Source: Pyrobaculum arsenaticum DSM 13514 (lineage in GTDB: Archaea > Thermoproteota > Thermoprotei > Thermoproteales > Thermoproteaceae). From it: a stretch of DNA of 64,000 nucleotides. Position 1 is the first letter of the stretch. The number at the start of each line of letters is the position of its first letter. A program made the position numbers and the translations under genes. The stretch spans positions 434,001 through 498,000 of the forward strand of contig NC_009376.1 in NCBI RefSeq assembly GCF_000016385.1, written 5' to 3'. The notes beneath the pieces are model-generated. The model was not told the DNA's origin, did no database searches, and saw only the letters and a list, made by a program, of their open reading frames with translations. This document shows positions 52,158-60,018 of this stretch, in pieces.

Positions 52158-52606
52158 TAGATTTTAGTGCGTTCTAGCCACTCTTTAAAAACACGGTAAC
52201 GCGCCTCGACCCTTTCGCGCATATACGCAATTGGATCGAACGGGACATCTCTGGAAATTTTCACCACGAATTTTCTCTTCATAAGCCCCTCGACGTATTC
52301 CTTCCCGAAAATCTCCTCCAAGGCCCTCCTCCCCTCGGCTGTGGCGAAGGCGGGGGTCCATTGGGTATTGAGATCGACCTCTACATCCACTTGGCAGTCC
52401 GGTAGGGCCCTTTTTATCGCATATTTAACTTGCACCGCCATCATTTCAGCCACGGGGCACATTTGACCTGATGTGAAAAGCATTTTGACTTTAACCCTGC
52501 CGTTTTCTATTTTAATATCGCGTATAAGCCCTAGATCATATATATTTATTGGTATCTCTGGATCATACACCTCCCTAAGGGCCTTTACCACCGCGTCGAG
52601 GCTCAT
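52157..52606 (-). CDS. PaaD-like MIP18/DUF59-family protein
   Basis: 149 aa. N-terminal DUF59 domain: VYDPEIPINIYDLGLIRDI and MLFTSGQMCPVAEMM with the conserved Cys. Such proteins help assemble or insert Fe-S clusters, and PaaD accompanies the phenylacetyl-CoA oxygenase. Here it sits between the oxygenase beta and ETF genes (ATGA overlap upstream), probably serving the Rieske or diiron components. Confidence 0.78.
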   Translation of the reverse strand: MSLDAVVKALREVYDPEIPINIYDLGLIRDIKIENGRVKVKMLFTSGQMCPVAEMMAVQVKYAIKRALPDCQVDVEVDLNTQWTPAFATAEGRRALEEIFGKEYVEGLMKRKFVVKISRDVPFDPIAYMRERVEARYRVFKEWLERTKI

Positions 52607-53724
52607 AGCCCTATCGCCGAATCTAGCTCGCGGAATTTCGCCTTTACGCTATCTACTACCTCGTCCACTGGTATTTTCACTGGCATAGACTCAAAAACAG
52701 GCCTTAGCCCCCGCACGGAGGCCTCCGCGGCATTTCTCCAACGCCCTAATTGAGATCTCACTATGTCTTTTGTTGAAGGCGCCCTCTCAAAGGCGTATTT
52801 AAAGAGGGCGACCAGCTGATCTTGATGCCTCTGGGAGTCCTTTAAGAAGGATAGATGTATCTGGTAGAGGTATTTATCGCCGTTGAGATCTGCGAGTCTG
52901 CCGTAATATTCTAAAAGGGCAATGTCGGCAGCCGGCTTTATAGCTAGGGCGAATGAGACCAACGCCTCTGTGTAGTCGTATGCCACTAACATCTGTTCCA
53001 CGGCTTGCCTAAGGGGCTGATAGGCGGGATCCTCCTCCCATTTCTGCCTCCCATAGGCGCCGAAGCCGTATCCAGGGTAGACGATGTCTAACATCTTTAT
53101 CCTCTGCGCCACTCTCTGCGCCCTCCTGAGGTAGTCCATGGCCATGAAGGTGAATATGTTAATCACAGTGCTGGTGGGGGCCATCTGGCCCAGATATGCG
53201 CAGTGCATCTGAAGGGCGTGCCAAATAAACCTCAGCGGGTCGTAGTAATCCCTGTAGAATTTAAGCATGTCCTCTGACAGCATCGTGTCGTGTTTAGTCT
53301 TAACTATCTGTTCCAACAGCCCGTCCACAACGGTCTCCTCTTCGTCCATCATAGCATTATACTTCCAATACACAATTTCGTGCGGATCGCTGTAGTCATG
53401 CCACCCTCCCGCCTCGACGACCGCCTTGACTAACGGCGATTTATCTCTGAAGTATATATACCACTTCTGGATGTGGTGAGTGGGGCTTAGCTCAAAGGGC
53501 GCTCCGAGGTAGCGGTATGTGGGCGAGTTTGGATCGGGAGACCAGTAAGACAGCGCGTAGGAGACGACTTGATACTCAGACGGCCTCCTCCTCCCGATTT
53601 TCCTCTCCAACATCGGCCAGGTAATCCAAGTTCTCTTATAGCCGGCGTATTCCCTATCTCTAAAGAACTTCTCGGTCATCGACGCCTTGGCGAATATCCT
53701 TTTATACACCTCGTCCCAGCTCAT
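52603..53724 (-). CDS. Toluene/phenol-type monooxygenase beta subunit (TmoE-like)
   Basis: 373 aa structural beta subunit of a soluble diiron monooxygenase hydroxylase. Typical segments are RRRPSEYQVVSYALSYW, YSDPHEIVYWKYNAMMDEEE and HALQMHCAYLGQMAPTS. It has no diiron ligand set, as expected. ATG 53724 is chosen: it overlaps the stop of the effector gene (ATGA). Confidence 0.82.
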   Translation of the reverse strand: MSWDEVYKRIFAKASMTEKFFRDREYAGYKRTWITWPMLERKIGRRRPSEYQVVSYALSYWSPDPNSPTYRYLGAPFELSPTHHIQKWYIYFRDKSPLVKAVVEAGGWHDYSDPHEIVYWKYNAMMDEEETVVDGLLEQIVKTKHDTMLSEDMLKFYRDYYDPLRFIWHALQMHCAYLGQMAPTSTVINIFTFMAMDYLRRAQRVAQRIKMLDIVYPGYGFGAYGRQKWEEDPAYQPLRQAVEQMLVAYDYTEALVSFALAIKPAADIALLEYYGRLADLNGDKYLYQIHLSFLKDSQRHQDQLVALFKYAFERAPSTKDIVRSQLGRWRNAAEASVRGLRPVFESMPVKIPVDEVVDSVKAKFRELDSAIGL

Positions 53725-54068
53725 AGCTCTAAATACCACTCAATCCTCTCGCCTGTGACTCTTATTTTGCCCGCGAAGGCCGACATAATCACCTCCACCT
53801 CGCCCGGAAATCTCACGGGCCTCCCGGCCAGTTCCACAAGAGTAGAGCTGTTAAGCACAAGCCTCCTATTGCCTACTACTCTGACGTACAGCCCTCTGTC
53901 CAGTATCCCTACGAACGTGTCCGGGTTATCCCTCGCTATGGCCTCCACGGCGTATATCGCCAGCTCCGTCTTCATAAACACCGGGCCTACCACGTCTTTC
54001 GGTATTTTACTGTCGTCAATAAGATATTTCTCCAGCTCGGGCGCCCACTCAGCTAGTGCGATGCTCAT
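53721..54068 (-). CDS. Monooxygenase effector protein (MmoB/DmpM/TmoD-like)
   Basis: 115 aa regulatory component without cofactor that binds the hydroxylase and couples O2 activation to substrate. It matches the family in VGPVFMKTELAIYAVEAIARDN and GEVEVIMSAFAGKIRV (each shown from its core, PVFMKTELAIYAVEAIARDN). ATG 54068 overlaps the Rieske stop codon. Confidence 0.78.
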   Translation of the reverse strand: MSIALAEWAPELEKYLIDDSKIPKDVVGPVFMKTELAIYAVEAIARDNPDTFVGILDRGLYVRVVGNRRLVLNSSTLVELAGRPVRFPGEVEVIMSAFAGKIRVTGERIEWYLEL

Positions 54069-54448
54069 AGGCACTCGTACATCTTGAAGTACTTCTCTTT
54101 AAACTCCACCACGGGCATTTGGGGGACTTTCACGTACAGAACTCCGTCTCTGACCTCGCTTTCTAATCTGAACAGCTTGGCTCCCTTGGGGTTTATACTG
54201 GCGCCAGTCTTCGGGTCGAATTCCCACTGGTGCACATTACACACGATCTTAGACCCGTCGAAATCCGACGGGGCGAGCTCGCCGAATGCGTGCGGGCATC
54301 TGCCGTAATACACGTGGATCTCCCCGTCTATCGGGACGACGTAAACCTCGTAGCCGCCGACCTTAAATACGCTCGCCTCGCCCTCGATAAGATCGTCTAT
54401 ATTACACACGGCGACCCACTGGCCTTTATAGGTAACGGTCACGGTCAT
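54065..54448 (-). CDS. Monooxygenase Rieske ferredoxin (TmoC-like)
   Basis: 127 aa with C51-x-H53 (RCPHAFGEL) and C70-x2-H73 (VCNVHQWEF), the typical toluene-monooxygenase ferredoxin spacing. It has a C-terminal extension of about 20 residues. It passes electrons to the diiron hydroxylase; its own reductase is not encoded in the window. Linked by ATGA overlaps to the genes on both sides. Confidence 0.85.
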   Translation of the reverse strand: MTVTVTYKGQWVAVCNIDDLIEGEASVFKVGGYEVYVVPIDGEIHVYYGRCPHAFGELAPSDFDGSKIVCNVHQWEFDPKTGASINPKGAKLFRLESEVRDGVLYVKVPQMPVVEFKEKYFKMYECL

Positions 54449-54861
54449 ATCTTCCCCACCCTCTCTAGTCTTCTTATTATACTAAGTCTTTCAAACTCCT
54501 CTCTGTATATATTCATGGGCGAGCGGGGCGCCTTTGTTCTCATAAGCTCCTCAGTCTCCCTTACCAGTCTAAACGTCTCGTCGTCTTTTTTCCTCCACCA
54601 CTCCTCTTTCGGCGGCCACCACACCAGCAGAAGGGGCTCGCCTGGCTTGACCACTTCGCCGAATTTGGCGTTGGGGTCGAGGATCTCGCCGCTGTAATAT
54701 TTCACAATTCTCACCTCCTTGTTTTTAGGCCACACGGTGGCGTTGACAATAAGCGACATGAGGAAATCGGCGGCTTGCTTCACTGTAAATTCCGCGGGGA
54801 CGAAGAATACTTGCCAGACGAAATCCTCTTCGTGTAGAAAGATAGTGGGTATGGCGCTCAT
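54445..54861 (-). CDS. Monooxygenase gamma subunit (TmoB-like)
   Basis: 138 aa. N-terminal ubiquitin-like TmoB domain (FVWQVFFVPAEFTVKQAADF, VVKPGEPLLLVWWPP), longer than the roughly 85-aa bacterial TmoB because of a charged C-terminal helix region of about 50 residues. ATG 54861 overlaps the stop of the alpha C-terminal gene. Confidence 0.72.
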   Translation of the reverse strand: MSAIPTIFLHEEDFVWQVFFVPAEFTVKQAADFLMSLIVNATVWPKNKEVRIVKYYSGEILDPNAKFGEVVKPGEPLLLVWWPPKEEWWRKKDDETFRLVRETEELMRTKAPRSPMNIYREEFERLSIIRRLERVGKI

Positions 54862-55790
54862 GCCTCCATCCACTTGGCAATTCTTTTCTGATACTCAGGA
54901 TCTTTTTCTTTATACAACAGAGCCCAGGCGCCGTTCGTGGGATCCAACCCGGCCTCCCCAGCCTCAGTAAAGCCCATATTCCAGATTATCTCGTCCCAAA
55001 GCCTTTCTATATTTGTAAGAGCCTCAGGGCTTAATTTAATCTTCATGGCGGCCATCCTATCTACATAGGTCATATGGCCCTTGTATCTCTCTACCTCTTG
55101 TTCAAATATCCACATACAAACCGGCGAGCAGAAGTTATATATTCTGCCATTTATCTCCTTTTGATATATAACCACATGTCTCCCCGGCTTAATGCTTATC
55201 AACGGCACTTGGCACATATTACATAACAAAGGAGCTGTCTTGGGCAACGGCGGCCTCCCCTCGATGTAGTTTTTGGCGTAGAGATCCCAATACCGTCCAA
55301 AATTCTCCTCCCAGCCTGGGTATTTCTCCTCCAGCCATTTCCTCTCCTCGGGGGTGGGCCCTCTGTTGTGTATATTGAGGGTTCTCCGCCAGAGGTATAT
55401 CCCCAGCTCGAAGGAGTGATGCCACCACTTTGTCTCCTCCTCCCAGTACTTCCAATACCAAGGTAGCTCAATTCCGTAATCCTCAAGCTGTCTCTTAAAC
55501 TGCGCCCCTACCCACTCAGTTATGAACTCTCTAAACGACATAATCCTACTGTCTAGCGGCGTAAGGTAGTCCATTGAGGGGCCTGTTAACGCCGCGATAG
55601 TCCTCCAGTTAAGCCAGAAGGATTTAGCAATATAATATTCAACCGCCTCTTTTAACTGCCTTCCACGTTTCCCTAACTTATTAGCGAATTCAATAGTTCT
55701 CTTCAGCCGCGTTGAAATAAGCTCTGCGCGTCTAGCCAATTCGCTTTTGACCTCCTCTGGGTTGCTCCCCAGGGGTTTTGGTTTATCCAT
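54858..55790 (-). CDS. Monooxygenase alpha subunit, C-terminal half (YHS domain)
   Basis: 310 aa matching the C-terminal half of TmoA/DmpN-type alpha subunits. Helices with LPWYWKYWEEETKWWHHSFE are followed by a zinc-type YHS domain with C190-x2-C193 and C221-x3-C225 (LCNMCQVP, FCSPVCMWIF). None of the diiron ligands are here; they are on 56965-57756. The first 50 residues are a charged helix possibly serving to join the halves. Own promoter at 55812-55823, so it starts a transcript separate from the N-terminal half. Confidence 0.82.
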   Translation of the reverse strand: MDKPKPLGSNPEEVKSELARRAELISTRLKRTIEFANKLGKRGRQLKEAVEYYIAKSFWLNWRTIAALTGPSMDYLTPLDSRIMSFREFITEWVGAQFKRQLEDYGIELPWYWKYWEEETKWWHHSFELGIYLWRRTLNIHNRGPTPEERKWLEEKYPGWEENFGRYWDLYAKNYIEGRPPLPKTAPLLCNMCQVPLISIKPGRHVVIYQKEINGRIYNFCSPVCMWIFEQEVERYKGHMTYVDRMAAMKIKLSPEALTNIERLWDEIIWNMGFTEAGEAGLDPTNGAWALLYKEKDPEYQKRIAKWMEA

Positions 55791-55811
55791 TAAAGAAAAT
55801 ATGAAAGAAGC

Positions 55812-55823
55812 CTATTTAAATCT
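55812..55823 (-). promoter_or_regulatory. TATA box of the monooxygenase operon
   Basis: AGATTTAAATAG on the minus strand, centred 27 nt before ATG 55790. Read as promoter of the alpha-C to ETF gene string. Confidence 0.45.
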
Positions 55824-55882
55824 TATCAAAAATTATTTATTCTTTACTAAATTTTAAGAAAAAAATCTCAATGATTTTTTTC

Positions 55883-56968
55883 TTAAAATTTAGTAATTAC
55901 AAATCTGCCGGCGTTTTTGAAACGGGACATCTCGGCGTATGCGTCGTTCACCTCATCGAGAGATATCCTCCGGTAGATCACAGGCTCAAGGTTCACCCTT
56001 CCCTCCGATATAAGCTTAAATATCCCGTCGTATTTCTGCGACGGTAGCATCAACACTCCTTGTATGGTCAACTCTCTGGCGACTACTATATCGGAGGCCA
56101 GCGGCCAGATCTCCTTGCCCTTCATCATGAGCCCCGCCAACAGTATCCTGCCCTGCGGCCGCACTGCCGGCAACACCGCGGATAGGACGTCGGGATTGCC
56201 CGTGGAATCGAACACAGCATCGACCATGCCAAAAGACTTCACGATCTCCTCGTTAACGAGCTTGGCGAGCTCCTGGGGATGTCCAGAGTAGTGATATGCC
56301 GCAGTTGCTCCCATTTTCTTCGCCTTTTCTACTGAGGCGGGGTTTACATCGACCACGACGGTTTTCGCCCCGGCGGCAGAGGCTATTAACAAAGCGCTGA
56401 GGCCCATGCCCCCCGCTCCCGTTATTAATAGCGTTTCGCCAGGCCTAATGCCGTTCTTAACCACTAGGGCGTTCCACGCAGTGCCGAAACCGCACCCGGT
56501 TATAGCCGCGTATTCAGGCGGGACGCCTTCTGGGACTTTAACGAGGTCTACTACCGAGCTGGCCGGCACCTTCATATATTCAGCGTAGCATCCGTGTGTG
56601 CCGAAGCCCGGAATCCAAAGGTGTTCGCATATGTTCGAAGCCCCCTCCTTGCAGTACCTACAAGTTCTGTTATCCCCCGTTGACGACGCCGGGGCCACCA
56701 CTACGTCTCCCACTTCAACATTGCTAACCCCCTCCCCCACCTCGACCACCCTCCCCGCCACTTCATGTCCCGGGATAATGGGCAGTTTGCCGCCCGACCA
56801 CTGCATATACGCGACCAAGGAGGGATCTCCCCTCCACAGGTGCCAGTCCGATCTACAGATGCCACACGCGAGTACTTGTAGTAAAACCTCCCCCTTGCCT
56901 ACCTTCGGAACCTCTACGTCCTTAATTTCAAGCGGCTTGTTGAATTCAGTTAATAAAGCGGCTCTCAT
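55883..56968 (-). CDS. Zinc-dependent alcohol dehydrogenase
   Basis: 361-aa MDR dehydrogenase with catalytic-zinc residues (CGICRSDWH and PGHEVAG), structural-zinc Cys motif CRYCKEGASNIC and Rossmann motif ITGAGGMGLSALL. It oxidises alcohols with NAD(P); benzyl-type or cyclohexanol-type alcohols formed by the oxygenase are possible substrates. It stands between the two halves of the monooxygenase alpha subunit and overlaps the N-terminal half's stop codon (ATGA), so it is expressed with it. Confidence 0.82.
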   Translation of the reverse strand: MRAALLTEFNKPLEIKDVEVPKVGKGEVLLQVLACGICRSDWHLWRGDPSLVAYMQWSGGKLPIIPGHEVAGRVVEVGEGVSNVEVGDVVVAPASSTGDNRTCRYCKEGASNICEHLWIPGFGTHGCYAEYMKVPASSVVDLVKVPEGVPPEYAAITGCGFGTAWNALVVKNGIRPGETLLITGAGGMGLSALLIASAAGAKTVVVDVNPASVEKAKKMGATAAYHYSGHPQELAKLVNEEIVKSFGMVDAVFDSTGNPDVLSAVLPAVRPQGRILLAGLMMKGKEIWPLASDIVVARELTIQGVLMLPSQKYDGIFKLISEGRVNLEPVIYRRISLDEVNDAYAEMSRFKNAGRFVITKF

Positions 56969-57756
56969 CCCCCGGAAAGTTTCGCCACGTCTGCGTAGGT
57001 CTTTAATACTGGGTGGCCTATCTGGGCGTGCCTGGACTCATCTGTCTGAATGCTGGCCACGGCGGTGCCAAATAAGAAGTCGCCTGCCTTATTTGCCATG
57101 GCCGCATAAGCCACGAATTGAAGGTTTGTAAACCCAGTTTCAAAGCCGAAGGTCAACATTAAGGCGTTTTCGACGGCGTCGGCCGCGGTGATAATGTCGT
57201 CGAAGAACTTGCGGGCGAAGTCCGAGACCCACCCGTCCACCCAGAACAGCTTGTGGGCATATGCGAATTTGGGATTTATGTTAATTTTGTCGTGAGATAG
57301 CAATATCTGCAGTTGTGCGTGCCTTGTCTCGTCCATAGATCCATATGTGGCTAAATTCCGCCACTCTCCAGCCTTGCCGAACCTCGCCATTCTGAGCTCG
57401 CCCACCACTGCGGTGTACTCAGGTATAGGAATTGCTGTTATGTGGAAACAAAAGGCGCCGCCGTGATATACCGGGTCTAGCTTTCTATCGAGCTCGGCGC
57501 GCGCCGCCGCGTCTCTTACAGAGAAGACCATTTGGTCCTTCTGCCTCTGGTTTTTGACGTACTCTCTATATAGTACCTTGTAAGGGGCGTCGTAGGTCTT
57601 CGCCCATACATCTATCGGCAAATAGGGCAGTCCGTGCATATCCACTGGGAATAACTCCTCCTCGGAGACGTATTTCGGAGTCCATTCTAACCTATTCGCC
57701 AAATCGTAGAATTCGTCTCTTGTGGGAAGTCTCGGCTCGTTTGGTACCGGTTTCAT
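56965..57756 (-). CDS. Monooxygenase alpha subunit, N-terminal diiron half
   Basis: 263 aa carrying the complete diiron site of a TmoA-type hydroxylase: E113 (IPEY), E143 and H146 (DETRH), E206 (GFETGFT), E240 and H243 (DESRH). Every spacing equals that of toluene 4-monooxygenase (E104, E134, H137, E197, E231, H234), with the active-site Thr at 210 corresponding to T201. The chain ends right after the last ligand helix; the rest is on 54858-55790. ATG 57756 is used since AGTTATAAAAG lies 25 nt upstream; an ATG at 57801 lies before this box. Confidence 0.88.
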   Translation of the reverse strand: MKPVPNEPRLPTRDEFYDLANRLEWTPKYVSEEELFPVDMHGLPYLPIDVWAKTYDAPYKVLYREYVKNQRQKDQMVFSVRDAAARAELDRKLDPVYHGGAFCFHITAIPIPEYTAVVGELRMARFGKAGEWRNLATYGSMDETRHAQLQILLSHDKININPKFAYAHKLFWVDGWVSDFARKFFDDIITAADAVENALMLTFGFETGFTNLQFVAYAAMANKAGDFLFGTAVASIQTDESRHAQIGHPVLKTYADVAKLSGG

Positions 57757-57775
57757 GAAACTCTTTAAAAAATCT

Positions 57776-57786
57776 CTTTTATAACT
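57776..57786 (-). promoter_or_regulatory. TATA box of the alpha-N/ADH operon
   Basis: AGTTATAAAAG on the minus strand, centred 25 nt before ATG 57756; decides the start codon. Confidence 0.5.
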
Positions 57787-57981
57787 CTTTAGAAAAAACA
57801 AATAAAGAGGGCTTTAAATTGAAATTTATAACTATTAAATAAATATTAAAATGTAAAAATATGTTTAATGATGAATTTTATAGAGGAGCTGCTCCCTCAA
57901 TTAATTATTGCTTTCGTAAATTATATTATTGAGTGCAATATTTAGGCGGAAATTTTATATAGGAGTCCTATTTTTTACTCC

Positions 57982-58557
57982 ATGGCGGTGCCCGGGTACG
58001 ATTTCGGCAAAGTGCCAGACGCGCCTATTAGTGACGCCGATTTTGAGTCGCTCAAAAAGACGGTTATGTGGGGCGAAGAGGATGAGAAATATAGGAAGAT
58101 GGCGTGTGAAGCCCTGAAGGGACAGGTGGAGGACATACTTGACTTGTGGTATGGATGGGTGGGGTCTAATCAGCATTTGATTTACTACTTCGGCGATAAA
58201 TCGGGAAGGCCCATTCCGCAGTATTTAGAGGCTGTTAGGAAGAGATTCGGCTTGTGGATAATAGATACGCTTTGTAAGCCCCTGGACAGACAATGGCTGA
58301 ACTACATGTATGAAATCGGGCTGAGGCATCACAGAACTAAAAAGGGCAAGACCGATGGCGTAGATACAGTGGAGCACATCCCCCTGAGGTATATGATCGC
58401 CTTCATCGCCCCCATCGGTTTAACGATTAAACCGATTCTTGAGAAAAGCGGACATCCGCCAGAGGCAGTGGAGAGGATGTGGGCGGCGTGGGTTAAGCTA
58501 GTGGTATTGCAAGTTGCAATATGGTCTTATCCATACGCTAAAACGGGCGAGTGGTAA
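57982..58557 (+). CDS. Protoglobin
   Basis: 191-aa single-domain globin of the archaeal protoglobin family (Methanosarcina, Aeropyrum). Visible are PGYDFGKVPDAPISDADFE, EDILDLWYGWVGSNQHLIYY and YEIGLRHHRTKKG with the proximal His region, and HIPLRYMIAFIAPI. It binds O2, CO and NO at heme; known members act as gas sensors, NO-scavengers or carbene-transfer catalysts in vitro. Start ATG 57982 with TTTTATATAGG about 25 nt upstream. Its end overlaps the convergent Cys-tailed MarR gene by 20 nt. It might supply O2 to, or protect, the diiron oxygenase from NO. Confidence 0.9.
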   Translation: MAVPGYDFGKVPDAPISDADFESLKKTVMWGEEDEKYRKMACEALKGQVEDILDLWYGWVGSNQHLIYYFGDKSGRPIPQYLEAVRKRFGLWIIDTLCKPLDRQWLNYMYEIGLRHHRTKKGKTDGVDTVEHIPLRYMIAFIAPIGLTIKPILEKSGHPPEAVERMWAAWVKLVVLQVAIWSYPYAKTGEW

Positions 58558-59065
58558 AAGCCGGCTGATAATCTAGACAATACGCCCGGAGCTCTAAAAC
58601 ACTGAGTTTTTTCCCCAAGAGTTTACAAAACCCCTCCTCGAAAAAGCGACAAGTTAGACACAGCTTCGCTTCTATGAGACCTCTTTTTTGAAGCTCAGCT
58701 ATCAGCTCTAAAAGCTTAATTCTTAACTCCAACCCCCCAATTTTTTGGGCAATTTCATCTATTTCTGCAAATAAGCTTTTCACCTCCTCGACGGCTTTAA
58801 CGCCCTTATCTGTGAGCTTTATGACAGTGGTCTTACCGACTCTATGCCTCGTTATAAAGCCCTTTTTCTCTAAAGCCAAGAGAGTATCTGTCGCCGTGGG
58901 CTGCGCCACCATTAGCCTATCGGCTAACTTCACCACTGTATTGACGCCCTCAGCGGCCGCCAGTAGAGCGGAGAGCTGTAATTCCGTGAGGCCCATGTAT
59001 ATGGCCTTTTCAATTAACATATGTCTATAAGCCCTCAGGAGCCTATCTAAAACATCTGAAATCAC
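58538..59065 (-). CDS. MarR-family regulator with C-terminal Cys cluster (copy 2)
   Basis: About 175 aa. HTH region TVVKLADRLMVAQPTATDTL, wing HRVGKTTVIKLTDKG, and a tail with LCLTCRFFEEGFCKLL (C-x2-C-x6-C) plus a later AYCLDY. The tail matches that of the regulator at 21932, pointing to a shared ligand such as an Fe-S cluster. GTG 59065, with GGGAGGGGG just before it, is preferred to a longer frame that overlaps the CatE gene. Located between protoglobin and CatE, it may control the oxygenase cluster. Confidence 0.72.
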   Translation of the reverse strand: MISDVLDRLLRAYRHMLIEKAIYMGLTELQLSALLAAAEGVNTVVKLADRLMVAQPTATDTLLALEKKGFITRHRVGKTTVIKLTDKGVKAVEEVKSLFAEIDEIAQKIGGLELRIKLLELIAELQKRGLIEAKLCLTCRFFEEGFCKLLGKKLSVLELRAYCLDYQPAFTTRPF

Positions 59066-59120
59066 GCCCCCTCCCCGATGGGTATATATATTGTTGTGAT
59101 CACAAGCCCCCGCGGACTGA

Positions 59121-59813
59121 CTACTTCCCAACTAGCCGGATTCCCAGCGGATCTACCACGTCTATTTCAATGCCGAGCCTCACCTCGAGCAGGCCTGCCC
59201 CTCCACGCGGCTGGGGAACCGGCCAGGGATTAAAGGCGAAGTGGTGGTGGTAATCGCCGTAGGCCAAAAACACAGCATCTCTCCAGCGATAAGTCGTCTT
59301 AAAGCCCAAGTTGTTGTAAAACCTCTCAGCCGCCTCCACGTCGCCAGTTCTCATGTGTATATGCCCCAGCTCCAGCCCGCCGGGCCGCGCCCCGGCTTCT
59401 CTCAACAGAGATCTCACGTCTAGAGGCAACGTGTCCATGGCGTAGCCGCCGTTTTTCCTAGGCCACGCGTCCCTCGGCTTGTCCGCATATATCTCAATTC
59501 CTATGCCGTCGAAATCCCTGACGTATAAAGATTCGGAGACCAGATGGTCGGCGAAGCCCTCCACCACTTCTTCAAACTCCATCGCCCTTCTCAACACGGC
59601 GCCAAGGCTCTTCCTATTAGGCACTTTTAAAGCCACATGGTATAAGTAAGAATCCTCAGAGTGGCGAGCAATGCCCTCAACCAGTTTTAATGGGCAGTCA
59701 CCAATACACAATTCCCTCCCCCTTTGATTAATTTCAAGGCCGAGAATCTTTCCGTAGAACTCTGCCGCATCTCTAAGATTGGATACAGCCAAAACAGCTG
59801 TTTTTAACACCAT
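59121..59813 (-). CDS. CatE-like catechol 2,3-dioxygenase (VOC fold)
   Basis: 230 aa, two VOC modules, like Bacillus CatE though shorter. Family marks are FYGKILGLEIN, DHLVSESLYVRDFDGIGIEI, YADKPRDAWP, GLELGHIHMRT and YGDYHHHFAFN; the His of GHIHM and of YHHH are iron-ligand and active-site candidates. It would open catechol to 2-hydroxymuconate semialdehyde after the monooxygenase forms a catechol. Own promoter (AATAAATATAATACC about 27 nt before ATG 59813). Confidence 0.82.
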   Translation of the reverse strand: MVLKTAVLAVSNLRDAAEFYGKILGLEINQRGRELCIGDCPLKLVEGIARHSEDSYLYHVALKVPNRKSLGAVLRRAMEFEEVVEGFADHLVSESLYVRDFDGIGIEIYADKPRDAWPRKNGGYAMDTLPLDVRSLLREAGARPGGLELGHIHMRTGDVEAAERFYNNLGFKTTYRWRDAVFLAYGDYHHHFAFNPWPVPQPRGGAGLLEVRLGIEIDVVDPLGIRLVGK

Positions 59814-60018
59814 ATACTAAACGCGATGTGGTATTATATTTATTCTAACTTTATCAAATTTAGGTGACGATCTAAACCAAAGGACTTAAAAACGTCTTGT
59901 AGGGTAGAACTAGATTTACAAAATTCCCTATAAAATTTATCTTTGTTTTGACCTCTTGTTGCTAAATCTTAATAAAATTCATTGTATCAGAAATGCGAGA
60001 AAAGGTTAGGTATTATGC

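Noticed and set aside
58538..59131. Longer start of the second MarR gene at 59131
   Set aside because: It would overlap the CatE gene's end and add a non-conserved Ser/Gly-rich stretch; GTG 59065 has a good purine-rich element before it.
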